NCBI GenBank assembly: GCA_022538095.1
Contig: JAKYXN010000018.1
Location: 19,604 to 83,603 of the forward strand
Length of the DNA stretch: 64,000 bases
Origin: Puniceicoccaceae bacterium K14
Lineage (GTDB): Bacteria; Verrucomicrobiota; Verrucomicrobiia; Opitutales; Opitutaceae
Direction: 5' to 3'
Position 1 is the stretch's first letter, and each line of letters begins with the position of its first letter. The notes beneath the pieces were generated by a model that saw only the letters and a list, made by a program, of their open reading frames with translations, was not told the origin of the DNA and made no database searches. Positions 1 through 8,816 of this stretch are shown piece by piece. The position numbers and the translations under genes are program-made.

Positions 1-944
1 AAGGAATCTGTGTCACCGAAGCTTGTGATCGTGGTGAAGTCGAAGTAGTCACCACTCGTGTACGTTCCGCGCAAGCTGCCAGCTATAGACTCTTGTTCGT
101 CACGACCAGGCTCGTCGGAGAAGACTTCGAAGCCTGTGTTGTCCAATGACCATTCGTCGTATCCGTTATTTACATCGGCGTAAAAGAGGGTGGTGTCCCA
201 TTGCCAAGCTTCGCTGGCGTTCCAACGAAGTTTGAAACGGGTAGTGAGCTCGTCGCGTTCGTTGGTGTCGTCACGGTTTAACGTCTTGTTTTCGCGCCAG
301 CCGTCTTGCTGCAATTGGTGCACTGATACGCGGAAAGTGAGGTCTTCCCCGCTGAGAGGCCCACTAAAGGCAAGGCCGGTGGAAAGGAGGCTGTCTTCGC
401 CTATGGTTGTTTCGATTTGTCCGTTCCAGTATGGAGTCGGGGCAGTTGAGACGAGTTTGATTACTCCGCCGGCAGCGTTGAGACCGAAAGCGCCTGCTTG
501 AGGACCTCGAAGGACTTCAACTTGTTGGAGGTCGAAGAGGTTTCCGATAGTTCCGATGCCGGTAAAGTCTAAGTCATCAACGACCATACGGACGGATGAG
601 TCGGGCGTTTCGCCTTCAAATTGGGAATTTTCACCGATTCCACGAATTTGGATGTAGCGTGGGCGGGAAGTGCCGCCTGTCCAAGTGACATTTGGGATGG
701 AACCGATAATATCTTCGAAGTGTAGGCTCCCATCCGCGTCGAATCGTGATTCGTCTAAAACTGTGATACTAGCTGTGGTATCCTGAAGCTCCGTTTGCCA
801 AAGTTCACCTGTGACGATGAGGGAGGGAAGGTCTACAACCTCCGCTAAATCGTCTGATGCAACTTGTGCATATGGTTGCGTAGCAGCAGTAAGGGAAAAT
901 ACTCCGAATACAGTCCATGCGTGTAAGTTGTTGGTTTTCTTCAT
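1..944 (-). CDS. TonB-dependent receptor, 5' part (probable thiamine outer-membrane transporter)
   Basis: The reading frame is open from an ATG at 944 to the window edge (about 314 codons), so the C-terminal barrel is missing. The translation begins MKKTNNLHAWTVF, with a signal peptide ending near PYAQ. A plug domain follows, recognisable from PSLIVTGE, the stretch IPNVTWTGGTSRPRYIQIRG, and VEVLRGPQAGAFGLNAAGG. Barrel-like strands come after that. The family imports siderophores, vitamins and glycans across the outer membrane using TonB energy. A TPP riboswitch lies directly upstream on the same strand, so thiamine or a precursor is the inferred cargo. The divergent PnuT-type transporter fits this. 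The receptor class is certain; the substrate rests on the riboswitch. Confidence 0.93.
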   Translation of the reverse strand, partial: MKKTNNLHAWTVFGVFSLTAATQPYAQVASDDLAEVVDLPSLIVTGELWQTELQDTTASITVLDESRFDADGSLHFEDIIGSIPNVTWTGGTSRPRYIQIRGIGENSQFEGETPDSSVRMVVDDLDFTGIGTIGNLFDLQQVEVLRGPQAGAFGLNAAGGVIKLVSTAPTPYWNGQIETTIGEDSLLSTGLAFSGPLSGEDLTFRVSVHQLQQDGWRENKTLNRDDTNERDELTTRFKLRWNASEAWQWDTTLFYADVNNGYDEWSLDNTGFEVFSDEPGRDEQESIAGSLRGTYTSGDYFDFTTITSFGDTDS

Positions 945-947
945 TTT

Positions 948-976
948 GGATCTCAATAATTAGTTGTTTGAGATCC
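948..976 (-). promoter_or_regulatory. Start-proximal hairpin, candidate riboswitch expression platform
   Basis: A perfect 9-bp inverted repeat (GGATCTCAA / TTGAGATCC, 11-nt loop) ends three bases before the receptor start codon. It lies about 50 nt downstream of the TPP aptamer. There is no U-run after it, so it is not an intrinsic terminator. It may block ribosome entry and act as the translational switch. The function is inferred. Confidence 0.5.
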
Positions 977-1027
977 GGTGAATAGCGAAGAAAAGCGAAG
1001 CGAACCAGGTAACTAGAGCGGCTTCGT

Positions 1028-1142
1028 TCCTTTTCCTACGCCGGTGTCAACCGGATCAGGTTCTAAGGGACCGCTACTGCGCTGCTCGGTTTTTCGAACA
1101 GCGGGGAAGCATCTCAGACCCATTCCAGGTCGCCCCTAAGGA
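1028..1142 (-). promoter_or_regulatory. TPP riboswitch (THI element)
   Basis: Read on the minus strand, this holds the conserved TPP aptamer signatures in order: GGGGCGACC, then GGGTCTGAGATGCTTCCCC (around 1102-1123), then CCTTAGAACCTGATCCGGTT (1051-1070), then ACACCGGCGTAGGAAAAGG. CUGAGA and the ACCUGAUC...GCGUAGGGAA-type blocks are diagnostic of thiamine pyrophosphate sensing. The element leads into the TonB receptor at 944. It does not precede the divergent pnuT gene. The aptamer call is strong; the exact ends are approximate. Confidence 0.95.
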
Positions 1143-1262
1143 TGGGTGAAGGGGGTTAAAGCCGAATTTGGAATTGTCAACCTCTTGTGAGGTGCAATTT
1201 TGCTTAGGGTCATTTCGGGGATGGACAGATGATGGCAAATTCTTTTTCGAATAGCGTGTCTT

Positions 1263-1874
1263 ATGGAAACAATCCTAAACCAGATTCAGCAAACGACATT
1301 GGTCGAATGGCTCGGCACTGCAACTGGACTCATTGGAGTCTACCTTAGTATTAAGGAAAAGGCGGCGGCGTGGCCAATGTTCATTTTTTGCTATGGTCTG
1401 TACGCATACCTAAGCTATGCGGCTTCGTTGAATGCCGCGTTGGTGTTGAATGCGTGTTTTATTCCGATTTCGGTTTACGGGTGGTGGCAGTGGTCAAAGG
1501 CGGCTAAGGGTGAGCAAGAAAGCGATTCTGGCGAAGGTAGCTTAATGATCGCCCGGATGAGCTCTAAGGAAATTCGTGTTTCTTTTTGTATTGTTATTTT
1601 TGGTACAGGTGTCATCGGGCTAGCCCTTTCTCATTTTGCGGGAGGCGCGATGCCGTATCTCGATGCGTTTGCCACGATGTGTTCGTTTACGGGGCAATGG
1701 TGGCTTACTCGGAAACGTTTGGAAAACTGGCTTTTTTGGTTGGCTGCCGATTTTGCATTTATTTACCTTTGGGGTGCCCAAGGGTATTGGGTTTCTGTGT
1801 TGATGTTCAGTGTATTCATTTGGTTGGCAACAACGGGATATTTGAGTTGGAAAAAGGAGCTAGCGAAAGCTTGA
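1263..1874 (+). CDS. pnuT: PnuC/PnuT-family vitamin transporter
   Basis: A 203-residue, very hydrophobic protein with about six to seven membrane segments. It carries PnuC-family features such as EWLGTATGLIGVYLSIKEK near the N-terminus and ISVYGWWQW near residue 75. PnuC-type proteins move nicotinamide riboside, riboflavin or thiamine by facilitated diffusion, and phosphorylation inside the cell traps the cargo. The gene diverges from a TPP-riboswitch-controlled receptor, which favours thiamine (PnuT). The downstream gene is a kinase whose start overlaps this stop codon, matching the transport-and-trap logic. Nicotinamide riboside remains possible because pnuC is often paired with a NadR-type kinase. 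The family is secure; the substrate is inferred. Confidence 0.85.
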   Translation: METILNQIQQTTLVEWLGTATGLIGVYLSIKEKAAAWPMFIFCYGLYAYLSYAASLNAALVLNACFIPISVYGWWQWSKAAKGEQESDSGEGSLMIARMSSKEIRVSFCIVIFGTGVIGLALSHFAGGAMPYLDAFATMCSFTGQWWLTRKRLENWLFWLAADFAFIYLWGAQGYWVSVLMFSVFIWLATTGYLSWKKELAKA

Positions 1875-2398
1875 AGTCTGGGAATTCAGAGGTAAAGCGT
1901 GTTGTGTTTATCGGTGCGGAATGCACAGGTAAGAGCACTATCGCCAGAGCGATTGCAACTCGTTTGGGGGAACCTTGTTCTACCGAGTATGTGCGCCACT
2001 ATGTCGATCAATTGGATCGACCGCTTATTCAAGATGATTTGGATCCGATTGCTCGTGGTCAGTTAAGCTTAGAAGATGAAGCGTTTTCTGAAGCGTCTCA
2101 CTATGTGATTCACGACACCAATATACTTTCTTCAATACTGTACGCAGAGCATTATTTCTCAACCCATATCGATTGGGTGGATGATACGTTTAGTAAACGA
2201 CTTTATGATACCTACTTCCTGTGCCAGCCGGATATGCTTTGGGTGGCTGATCCAGGGCAACGAGAAGGTCCTCGAGAACGAGAGGAAATGCAAAAACGGT
2301 TTGAAGAGATATTGAATCGATATGAGATTCAGTATGAATCGCTTGGTGGGAGCGTAGAGCAGCGTCTAGAAACCGTGGTTCGTTGTTTGAGGGGTTGA
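1871..2398 (+). CDS. NadR-like P-loop vitamin/nucleoside kinase
   Basis: A 175-residue protein with a Walker A motif GAECTGKST near its N-terminus, followed by PCSTEYVR and FVIHDTN-type motifs (VIHDTNILSS) of the NadR/Ttd14 AAA_28 ribosylnicotinamide-kinase-like family. The frame is open further upstream, but that part only shadows pnuT. A TTG at 1871 overlaps the pnuT stop as TTGA and has AGGAG at 1855-1859, so it is the best start and suggests translational coupling. No nucleotidyltransferase domain is present, unlike full-length NadR. The likely role is to phosphorylate the vitamin imported by the neighbour, thiamine by context or nicotinamide riboside by family. No canonical thiamine pyrophosphokinase is seen beside it. 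Confidence 0.82.
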   Translation: MKSGNSEVKRVVFIGAECTGKSTIARAIATRLGEPCSTEYVRHYVDQLDRPLIQDDLDPIARGQLSLEDEAFSEASHYVIHDTNILSSILYAEHYFSTHIDWVDDTFSKRLYDTYFLCQPDMLWVADPGQREGPREREEMQKRFEEILNRYEIQYESLGGSVEQRLETVVRCLRG

Positions 2399-2457
2399 GA
2401 TAATTTTACAGTAACAGCGTTTCGGCTAGCCGAGGTCCGCGGGTTGCCGCTTATCGT

Positions 2458-3114
2458 TTAGTCGCTTAGGATTACTTTTCGTGACCACTGGGATGGATTG
2501 CTACGCTTGTCCCTTAGGGCTCCTGGTGAGCTTTGTTCAAAATCTACATTTCGAGGAAATAGAAAAATGGATCCCAGCAGCTGTTCGCACTTACTTATTC
2601 CGAGGTATTCAAATATTTCGGGGGTTCGTAGAGCTCCTCCACTGGACCAGTAATTGGGTATTTCACGTGAGGTGGCAGCGAGCAGCATATTTTGAATCGC
2701 AGCGGATGCGGCGGCGATATTTTCTACATTTCCGAGAGTAGGTGCGAATGCTTGTCCCGAAATCGCAGATGCGTCAGGCGTTGGGAGCCAGGTAAATTGT
2801 ATTAGAAACGAAGATACTGCTAGCATCTTAGGGATTTTCGTTTTGTCGCCTAATTGCAAAAGATGTTCACGCAAATGTCGACACTGTGCGGCGTCTAAGA
2901 TGTAGCAGCGCCAGGGTTCAACTCCACTGAGGTCGGTAGATTTGTGGGAACTATGGGCGGGTTTGTGGAAGGGGGCCCATGCGGCGGCTGAAATAAGCTC
3001 ATCGATAGGCAAATCGTCTTGATCGATGGGGAGAGGTGTCTCTGAAAGAGTTTTAAGAGTTTTTCGATCGCGGATTACTTGGTCTATCGTTCGTGGTTCG
3101 CTAGAATCGGTCAT
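2458..3114 (-). CDS. Nitroreductase-family protein
   Basis: A 218-residue cytoplasmic protein of the FMN-dependent nitroreductase fold. The N-terminal VIRDRKTLKTL resembles the usual R-R/S-x-R phosphate-binding start. AAWAPFHKPAHSSH matches the family's A-x-W-A-P-S/T-H block. AAIQNMLLAA and GISKCEQLLGSIFLFP match the central helix and the C-terminal hydrophobic strand. The N-terminal arginine motif is degenerate, so flavin binding may differ from classical NfsB. It probably reduces a nitro, quinone or similar acceptor with NAD(P)H. It converges with the kinase gene on the other strand and is followed by the sugar locus, with no obvious functional tie to either. Confidence 0.85.
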   Translation of the reverse strand: MTDSSEPRTIDQVIRDRKTLKTLSETPLPIDQDDLPIDELISAAAWAPFHKPAHSSHKSTDLSGVEPWRCYILDAAQCRHLREHLLQLGDKTKIPKMLAVSSFLIQFTWLPTPDASAISGQAFAPTLGNVENIAAASAAIQNMLLAATSREIPNYWSSGGALRTPEIFEYLGISKCEQLLGSIFLFPRNVDFEQSSPGALRDKRSNPSQWSRKVILSD

Positions 3115-3165
3115 GGCGATTTTCTAGTTGGGTGAGGTCCTGGACTGCAACTAGATTAATCCAAC

Positions 3166-3206
3166 TTAAAACGAAATGAGGCACTCGGTCTCCCTCCGAG
3201 TGCCTC
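3166..3206 (-). terminator. Intrinsic terminator of the porin gene
   Basis: A perfect 11-bp stem (GAGGCACTCGG / CCGAGTGCCTC, 7-nt loop, 3178-3206) is followed on the minus strand by a T-rich tail, ATTTCGTTTTAAG. It lies about 80 bp after the porin stop codon and just before the nitroreductase start. This fits termination of the minus-strand sugar locus. Confidence 0.85.
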
Positions 3207-3284
3207 GCTACCCTAACTATCTTGCGATAAGAAATAGTTTCGAAAACTGGACCGTATCAGTAAGGATACGACAGTGATTTTGGT

Positions 3285-4643
3285 TTAGAATTTTACTGAA
3301 AGTTCTGAGGTGAAGCCGTCAAAGCCTCTGCCTATTTGGCCGCCTGAATTCGCTCCTTCGTCTTGGTCGACGTACTCAAATTTCAAGAGTGTTTTATCAT
3401 TGATCCAATAACCTGCACCGACTTGAAGGCGTTCTGCTGAGTTATCAGGCTGAGAGATTAAGTCAGACGTGTTTTCAGCTTCAGCGTAACGAGCGGCTAC
3501 GAAAAACTTATCAGAAAGGTACTGAGAAGCTTCGAGTATCCAGTATTCAACAGAAGAATCTGCTCTAATGACACTGGCTGAATCGAAGGTTGTCCCTGTA
3601 GCGTCTGCCACTCCGTTTTCATCGCCGAAGTATGTGATGCCTGCTACAGCGTTACCTTCAGTATCCGCGAATGTGTAGTCGTCTGTGGATTCGCCGATCA
3701 TGAAAATGATGCTGGTCTTTGAGGTCGGCTGATACGCCAAATTCAACTGTAGGATGGACTGGTCGAGACCTGGTAACGCTCCAATATGGGTATCGCGCTC
3801 GCTAGAACCTGAGGCAGAGAAGTTGTAATTCTCGCCATCACCAAAACGGTAGTTGGTAGTGGTGACGCCTGCCATGCTCGCGATGCCATCGACGAAGCGT
3901 AATTGATCGCCTTGATTTGCTTGGAACATATTCAGGCCTGCCTTGAATCCGCCTGCGAATTCGAGCGTACCTTGAAGGCGGAAATTATAGCCACGGTCCT
4001 CTTGGAAGGCTTCGCCAAAACTTGAAGTAGTCATGTGACCGGCTACACTGTAGCCAGTTATCGGACCGTCTTCATAGGATTTGTTGTAGCTCAATTGGAT
4101 ACCATTTTCCGCGGTTGCGTAGTCAATCATACCATTGCCAATTAGGGCATTGCCTTGATTATCGGCTCCGTCTTGGAATCCTTTGAATTGGAAAGGAGCG
4201 GCTCCGATATTTCCTACGCGAAGGACCAAGTCAGCGTCTTCCTGCTCGGACCCAGTGAGACCAAAGAGATCAAACTCGATACCTGCGAAGTCTTGGTGGA
4301 ATGCGAAGTCACGATCCCCGTTGTTTCCGAAGTCGTTGGGTTCCTCCGCGATGTCGACGTCTGCCGTAATGTGTTCAGTAATATGGAATTTGAACTGTAG
4401 GTTAAGTCTCAGGCGACCAAAACCGTCGGACTGCTCTTCGTCTGCTGGGCGGAATGCACCGTCTTTTGCTTGAATGGACTGGTAGTTTTGCAGAGCTAGG
4501 AAGTTAAGCTCTACCCGGCCATCTAGCCATTCATTGATATCGTTTGCTTGAACGTGCATGGGTGCTGCGGCGGCGATAGCTGCCGCCAAGGCCCCTGCGT
4601 ATATTCTCTTGGACTTACTACTGTTAGTTTTGAGTGTAGTCAT
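3285..4643 (-). CDS. Outer-membrane porin, carbohydrate locus
   Basis: A 452-residue protein with a clear signal peptide: a basic start, then an alanine-rich core ending MHVQAN. The rest alternates hydrophobic, aromatic and acidic residues as in a 16-18-strand beta barrel, and it ends TSELSVKF with the C-terminal phenylalanine typical of outer-membrane proteins. N-terminal WLDGRVELNFLALQNYQSIQ and repeated LxFKFHITEHITADVDI-type strands support a general porin. It lies downstream of the mannitol-dehydrogenase/ABC cluster on the same strand and is closed by a strong terminator. An outer-membrane entry route for the same sugar or polyol is therefore likely. The 140-bp gap to the dehydrogenase leaves room for its own promoter. 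Confidence 0.82.
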   Translation of the reverse strand: MTTLKTNSSKSKRIYAGALAAAIAAAAPMHVQANDINEWLDGRVELNFLALQNYQSIQAKDGAFRPADEEQSDGFGRLRLNLQFKFHITEHITADVDIAEEPNDFGNNGDRDFAFHQDFAGIEFDLFGLTGSEQEDADLVLRVGNIGAAPFQFKGFQDGADNQGNALIGNGMIDYATAENGIQLSYNKSYEDGPITGYSVAGHMTTSSFGEAFQEDRGYNFRLQGTLEFAGGFKAGLNMFQANQGDQLRFVDGIASMAGVTTTNYRFGDGENYNFSASGSSERDTHIGALPGLDQSILQLNLAYQPTSKTSIIFMIGESTDDYTFADTEGNAVAGITYFGDENGVADATGTTFDSASVIRADSSVEYWILEASQYLSDKFFVAARYAEAENTSDLISQPDNSAERLQVGAGYWINDKTLLKFEYVDQDEGANSGGQIGRGFDGFTSELSVKF

Positions 4644-4784
4644 TTTTCAATTTATTTGGGTTATTTGTATTCGTTTAGTGCTTGTTGGATTTTCGATCAG
4701 ATATTTTTGATTCGAAAGATGGGGGGAGCGCTGCACCTGTATTTACAGGCGTTTTGGATAGTTAGTAAGGTTTGTAAATTTGGA

Positions 4785-6335
4785 CTAATCTCGACCGAAT
4801 AGGACCGTTTGCATTTGGTGAGCGACGTCTGGGGTTTCGTAGAGCTCGGTAGTCATTCGCGTGTATTCATCTGTGAACACCTTATTGTCGATAAGATCTC
4901 CAAAGATAGGTTTTAGCTTCAGGAATGAAAGTGCGTCGGTCGAGGTTCCTGCTGCCGCCAAATGCAGCTCCTCTTTCATGTCGTCGACTATTTCCAATTT
5001 TTTTCCTAAACGATTTGTGGCTTTATCCGAGTAGTAACACCATGCGGCGATAACAAGAGTCGCGTATCCGATGCTGCCGCCTTTCTCGAGGTTTTCCTTG
5101 ATGGTGGGGATTAAGAATTTTGGTAGTTTGGCTGAGCTTTCCAAACAGATGCGCACAAGGTTATCCTTAATATTTGGATTTCCAAAGCGCTCTATTAAAG
5201 AGTCTTTGTATTCATCGAGTTCGATTCCTTCGACTGGCTCCAAAATGGGAGTGGCTTCAAAATCCATGAACCGACGTAAATAAGTGGCGAAAAGAGGATC
5301 TTGCATACATTCGTCAATTGACTCATGCCCCTGCAAGGATCCGAGTAGTCCGAGAACTGAATGCCCTGCGTTTAGCAAGCGAATTTTCATTTTCTCGTAA
5401 GGTGTGACGTCAGGCACGAATTGGGCACCGACAGCTTCCCACTGTGGTCTACCGTTCGGAAATTTGTCTTCGATGACCCATTGGGAAAATGGTTCGGAGG
5501 TAACCGGCCATTTATCTTTGAGTCCTGCCTCGTTTCTAAGGGTCTCAATGTCGATAATTGTAGTAACCGGTGTGATACGATCTACCATAGCATTCGGGAA
5601 CCTAACCTCATTTTCAATCCATTTGGCGAGTTCGGCGTCTTGTTTTTGAGTGAACGCCATTAGCACCTTCCGAGTCATATCGCCATTGTGCTGAATATTA
5701 TCGCACGATTGGATGGTGAAAGCGGGAAGGCCGCTTGCTCTACGTTTTCTTAATGCCTCGGTAAGGTACCCGAAAACGGTAATTGGATTATTTGGATTTT
5801 TGAGGTCGTGTTGGACCTCGGGATTGCTGAAATCAAATCTACCAGTGGCCTGGTTGAAGTTATATCCTCCTTCAGTAATAGTGAGAGATACTATTTTGGT
5901 AGTCTCACTTGCCATCTTATTGGTGACAGCGGCAGGATCATCGGAACCGAGCATGAAATCGATGAGTGATCCGATTACTCGGTTTTCGATACGCCCATCG
6001 GCATGCTTGACGATGAGCGTATAGAGATAGTCTTGTTTTTTTAATACATCTGCGATTTTCCGATCGGCATCCCGGAGTCCGACACCACAGATTGCCCAAT
6101 CGGTTGTGCCGGTTTTTGCGAGTAATTCGTCCGTGTAGTAGGCTTGGTGGGAGCGATGAAATCCTCCGACGCCGATGTGTACAATGCCTGCTGTCAGTAT
6201 GCTCCGGTCATAGCTTGGTCGAACAATCGAATCTGGAAGTAACGAGAGGTTCTCTTGTTTCAAGCGGATAAGTTTATCCTTATGTTGATCCTGTTGCATC
6301 GAATGTTCGGTTATAGCTATTTCCGGCAGTGACAT
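4785..6335 (-). CDS. Mannitol dehydrogenase family (polyol 2-dehydrogenase)
   Basis: A 516-residue, NAD-dependent, non-zinc polyol dehydrogenase of the mannitol 2-dehydrogenase/fructuronate reductase family. IVHIGVGGFHRSHQAYY is the N-terminal nucleotide-binding glycine motif, and DRITPVTT lies at the domain junction. KIRLLNAGHSVLGLLGSLQG contains the family lysine and asparagine of the active site (K-x6-N-x2-H pattern). Length and domain order are normal. It likely oxidises mannitol, arabitol or a similar polyol to the ketose. The start is four bases after the permease stop, with AAGGA upstream, so it belongs to the ABC-transporter operon. Fructuronate or tagaturonate reductase activity is less likely because of the neighbouring PfkB kinase. 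Confidence 0.9.
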   Translation of the reverse strand: MSLPEIAITEHSMQQDQHKDKLIRLKQENLSLLPDSIVRPSYDRSILTAGIVHIGVGGFHRSHQAYYTDELLAKTGTTDWAICGVGLRDADRKIADVLKKQDYLYTLIVKHADGRIENRVIGSLIDFMLGSDDPAAVTNKMASETTKIVSLTITEGGYNFNQATGRFDFSNPEVQHDLKNPNNPITVFGYLTEALRKRRASGLPAFTIQSCDNIQHNGDMTRKVLMAFTQKQDAELAKWIENEVRFPNAMVDRITPVTTIIDIETLRNEAGLKDKWPVTSEPFSQWVIEDKFPNGRPQWEAVGAQFVPDVTPYEKMKIRLLNAGHSVLGLLGSLQGHESIDECMQDPLFATYLRRFMDFEATPILEPVEGIELDEYKDSLIERFGNPNIKDNLVRICLESSAKLPKFLIPTIKENLEKGGSIGYATLVIAAWCYYSDKATNRLGKKLEIVDDMKEELHLAAAGTSTDALSFLKLKPIFGDLIDNKVFTDEYTRMTTELYETPDVAHQMQTVLFGRD

Positions 6336-6338
6336 CGT

Positions 6339-7310
6339 TTACGATTCCTTGCGATTTTGTAGGCAATCGAGCGCTACAGCGAGCATCAAAACAGTGCCTT
6401 TAATTACCATTTGTACGAATTGACTGATGTCGAGTAAGACGAGGCCATTGCTGAGTACGCCGAGTATGAGTACTCCGGCGAGTACGTTGGAAATTTTGCC
6501 AACACCACCGGTTACGCTAACTCCTCCAAGTACGCAGGCTGTGAGGACATCAAATTCGAATCCTTTTCCTGAGAGGACTTGGCCAGAATTTGTTCTAGAT
6601 AGTATTACGATTCCCGCTACGCCAGCGAAGAACCCAGATAAAGTATAGACCAAATATTTGACTCGTTTGACATCGATACCTGAAAGCTTGGCTGCTTCCT
6701 CGTTGCCACCTACGGCATAGAAGTAGCGGCCGAAGTAGGTCTTGTTTAGAATAAATCCTCCAAGCCCCATTATTACGACCATTATGATGACGGGAATTGG
6801 TATAGGGCCGACGTATCCTTGACCAATGACGGCGAATGATTTTGCGAACCCATAGATTGGTAGACCACCGGATATCAGGTAAGCAATACCCTCGATAATA
6901 ATCATCATAGCGAGTGTTACGATGATTGGAGGCATGTTGATGTTTGCGATTATCCAGCCATTGGAAAACCCAAGTGCGGCGGACAGTGCTAATGCTATGA
7001 TGACGGCGAGGAATGGGGGCATCCCAAGGTTTACCATGAAGTAAGCGGCTACGATATTCACGAGTGTGATGACGGAGCCAACAGATAAATCGATGCCGCC
7101 CAGGAGGAGGACGAACGAGAATCCGACGGCTGCGATACCCATCATTGATACCTGACGTGCAACATTCAATAGGTTGCTGCTAACCAAAAAGTTTTCCGAG
7201 GCGATTGAAAAGAAAACGAGGAGCGCCAGAAGGACGATGTATATCCCAAATTGTTTGGCGTATTTAGAAGCTAGTTTTCCTGCTCCGTTTAGTGTATCCG
7301 AATTGTCCAT
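6339..7310 (-). CDS. Sugar/polyol ABC transporter permease (RbsC-like)
   Basis: A 323-residue inner-membrane protein with eight to ten hydrophobic segments. It has typical RbsC/BPD_transp_2 motifs: MGIAAVGFSFVLLLGGIDLS, then NKTYFGRYFYAVGGNEEAAKLSGI (the cytoplasmic coupling loop), and later TGGVGKISNVLAG. It forms the membrane channel of a CUT2-type importer with the ATPase at 7337 and the binding protein at 8817. The three genes are tightly packed on the minus strand. The dehydrogenase follows only four bases later, so import and catabolism are probably co-transcribed. Confidence 0.93.
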   Translation of the reverse strand: MDNSDTLNGAGKLASKYAKQFGIYIVLLALLVFFSIASENFLVSSNLLNVARQVSMMGIAAVGFSFVLLLGGIDLSVGSVITLVNIVAAYFMVNLGMPPFLAVIIALALSAALGFSNGWIIANINMPPIIVTLAMMIIIEGIAYLISGGLPIYGFAKSFAVIGQGYVGPIPIPVIIMVVIMGLGGFILNKTYFGRYFYAVGGNEEAAKLSGIDVKRVKYLVYTLSGFFAGVAGIVILSRTNSGQVLSGKGFEFDVLTACVLGGVSVTGGVGKISNVLAGVLILGVLSNGLVLLDISQFVQMVIKGTVLMLAVALDCLQNRKES

Positions 7311-7336
7311 TTTATAGTGTAGGGGTTTGTTGAGAG

Positions 7337-8812
7337 TTAGTTTTGCGAAGCGAAGCCCATTATCGTTTCTTGATCGAAATCGTTCCTATCCAGTTCGCCG
7401 GTGATTCGCCCTTCGCGTAAAACGAGAATGCGATCTGACATTCCCATCACTTCTTCCATTTCAGAAGAAATCATGAGCACTGCTTTTCCGTCTTCTACAA
7501 GGCTGTTGACGAGAGCATAGATTTCCGACTTGGCTCCGACGTCGATTCCGCGAGTGGGTTCGTCGAATATCACTAAGCTTGGCTCAGTGGCGAGCCATTT
7601 GGCGATGATGACTTTCTGCTGATTGCCTCCGCTGAGATTCTTAATTTTTTGCTCTAGATTGGGAGTCTTAATTCGAATGGCATCCTTGTAATGGACAGCT
7701 ATCCGCTGTTCTTCCTTTTTGTCTCGTGTGAAAAATTTGGATATCCGTTCTATTATAGAAATACAAATGTTTCCGCGAATAGTAACATCTAATAAGGCAC
7801 CAAGACGTTTTCTATCTTCGGGAACTAAAGCGATTCCATATCCGATAGCTTCTTTGGGAAGTTTTGGGTCAATTTCGTTTCCGTGTAGAGTAACGCTTCC
7901 CCCGGATTTGGATTTAACTCCAAACAAGAGTTCGGCTAATTCTGTACGACCGGCCCCGATTAAGCCTGCTAATCCTAAGACTTCGCCTCTTCTGATTTTT
8001 AGGTTGATGCCATTGACCCCGTTACCGGAGAGATTGTTTACTTCAAGAAGGATTTCGTCTGAGATGCAGTCTTTTCTGTCCGGATAGGTCTCTGTTAATT
8101 CGCGACCGACCATGAGTGTTACGAGGTCATCTAGATTTGTGTCCGAAGTATTGATTGTTGATACCTTTTCTCCGTCACGAAGGACAGTGATGCGGTCGCA
8201 TAGTTTGAAGATTTCATCCATGCGGTGTGAAATGTACACGATAGTGACGCCGGAAGCTTTTAGCTTTTCCACCATAGCATGGAGTGCTAGGGCTTCTGTT
8301 TGCGTAAGCGGTGCGGAGGGCTCGTCCATGATCAGAAGCTTGGCGTTTTGCGATATGGCTTTAGCGATTTCAACGAGTTGCTGGTATCCGATCGTTAGAT
8401 TGCCAACTAATTCCCGTGGATTGATCTTGATATCGAACTGCTTGAAAATTTTGGCAGCTTCGACCTCCATTGCTTTCTGATCGATGACGAATCCTTTGCG
8501 AATTGCACGGCCAAGAAAGATATTTTCTGCCACGGTGAGTTCATCAACTAAGTTAAACTCTTGGTATATAACTCCAACGCCCATTTGCTCTGAACTTTTT
8601 GGCGTAAGGGAAGTGAACTCTTGTCCTTTTATTACGATGGTTCCCTCGTTTGGAGCGATGGCTCCGGTGCAGGTTTTAATCAATGTAGATTTACCTGCAC
8701 CGTTTTCGCCCACTAACGCGTGGACTTCGCCTTCGTGGATATCTAGGCTTACGTTGTTTAATGCAACTACGCCCGGATATCGCTTTGTAATGTTTTTAAG
8801 TTGCAAGAACAT
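7337..8812 (-). CDS. Sugar ABC transporter ATP-binding protein (RbsA/MglA-like)
   Basis: A 491-residue protein with two ABC modules, as in CUT2 importers. The first has Walker A GENGAGKST, a signature-like LTIGYQQLVEIAKA and Walker B LLIMDEPSAPL. The second has the usual degenerate P-loop GLIGAGRTEL, the signature LSGGNQQKVIIAKWL and Walker B LVIFDEPTRGID. It energises import of a monosaccharide or polyol through the permease at 6339. The stop of the upstream binding-protein gene is four bases away, so expression is likely coupled. Confidence 0.94.
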   Translation of the reverse strand: MFLQLKNITKRYPGVVALNNVSLDIHEGEVHALVGENGAGKSTLIKTCTGAIAPNEGTIVIKGQEFTSLTPKSSEQMGVGVIYQEFNLVDELTVAENIFLGRAIRKGFVIDQKAMEVEAAKIFKQFDIKINPRELVGNLTIGYQQLVEIAKAISQNAKLLIMDEPSAPLTQTEALALHAMVEKLKASGVTIVYISHRMDEIFKLCDRITVLRDGEKVSTINTSDTNLDDLVTLMVGRELTETYPDRKDCISDEILLEVNNLSGNGVNGINLKIRRGEVLGLAGLIGAGRTELAELLFGVKSKSGGSVTLHGNEIDPKLPKEAIGYGIALVPEDRKRLGALLDVTIRGNICISIIERISKFFTRDKKEEQRIAVHYKDAIRIKTPNLEQKIKNLSGGNQQKVIIAKWLATEPSLVIFDEPTRGIDVGAKSEIYALVNSLVEDGKAVLMISSEMEEVMGMSDRILVLREGRITGELDRNDFDQETIMGFASQN

Positions 8813-8816
8813 ATGC

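Noticed and set aside
190..501. 103-codon plus-strand frame
   Set aside because: Antisense to the clear TonB receptor reading frame; serine/arginine-rich shadow.
1586..1870. 5' extension of the NadR-like kinase frame
   Set aside because: This part of the frame only shadows the pnuT gene; the P-loop protein begins properly at the TTG at 1871.
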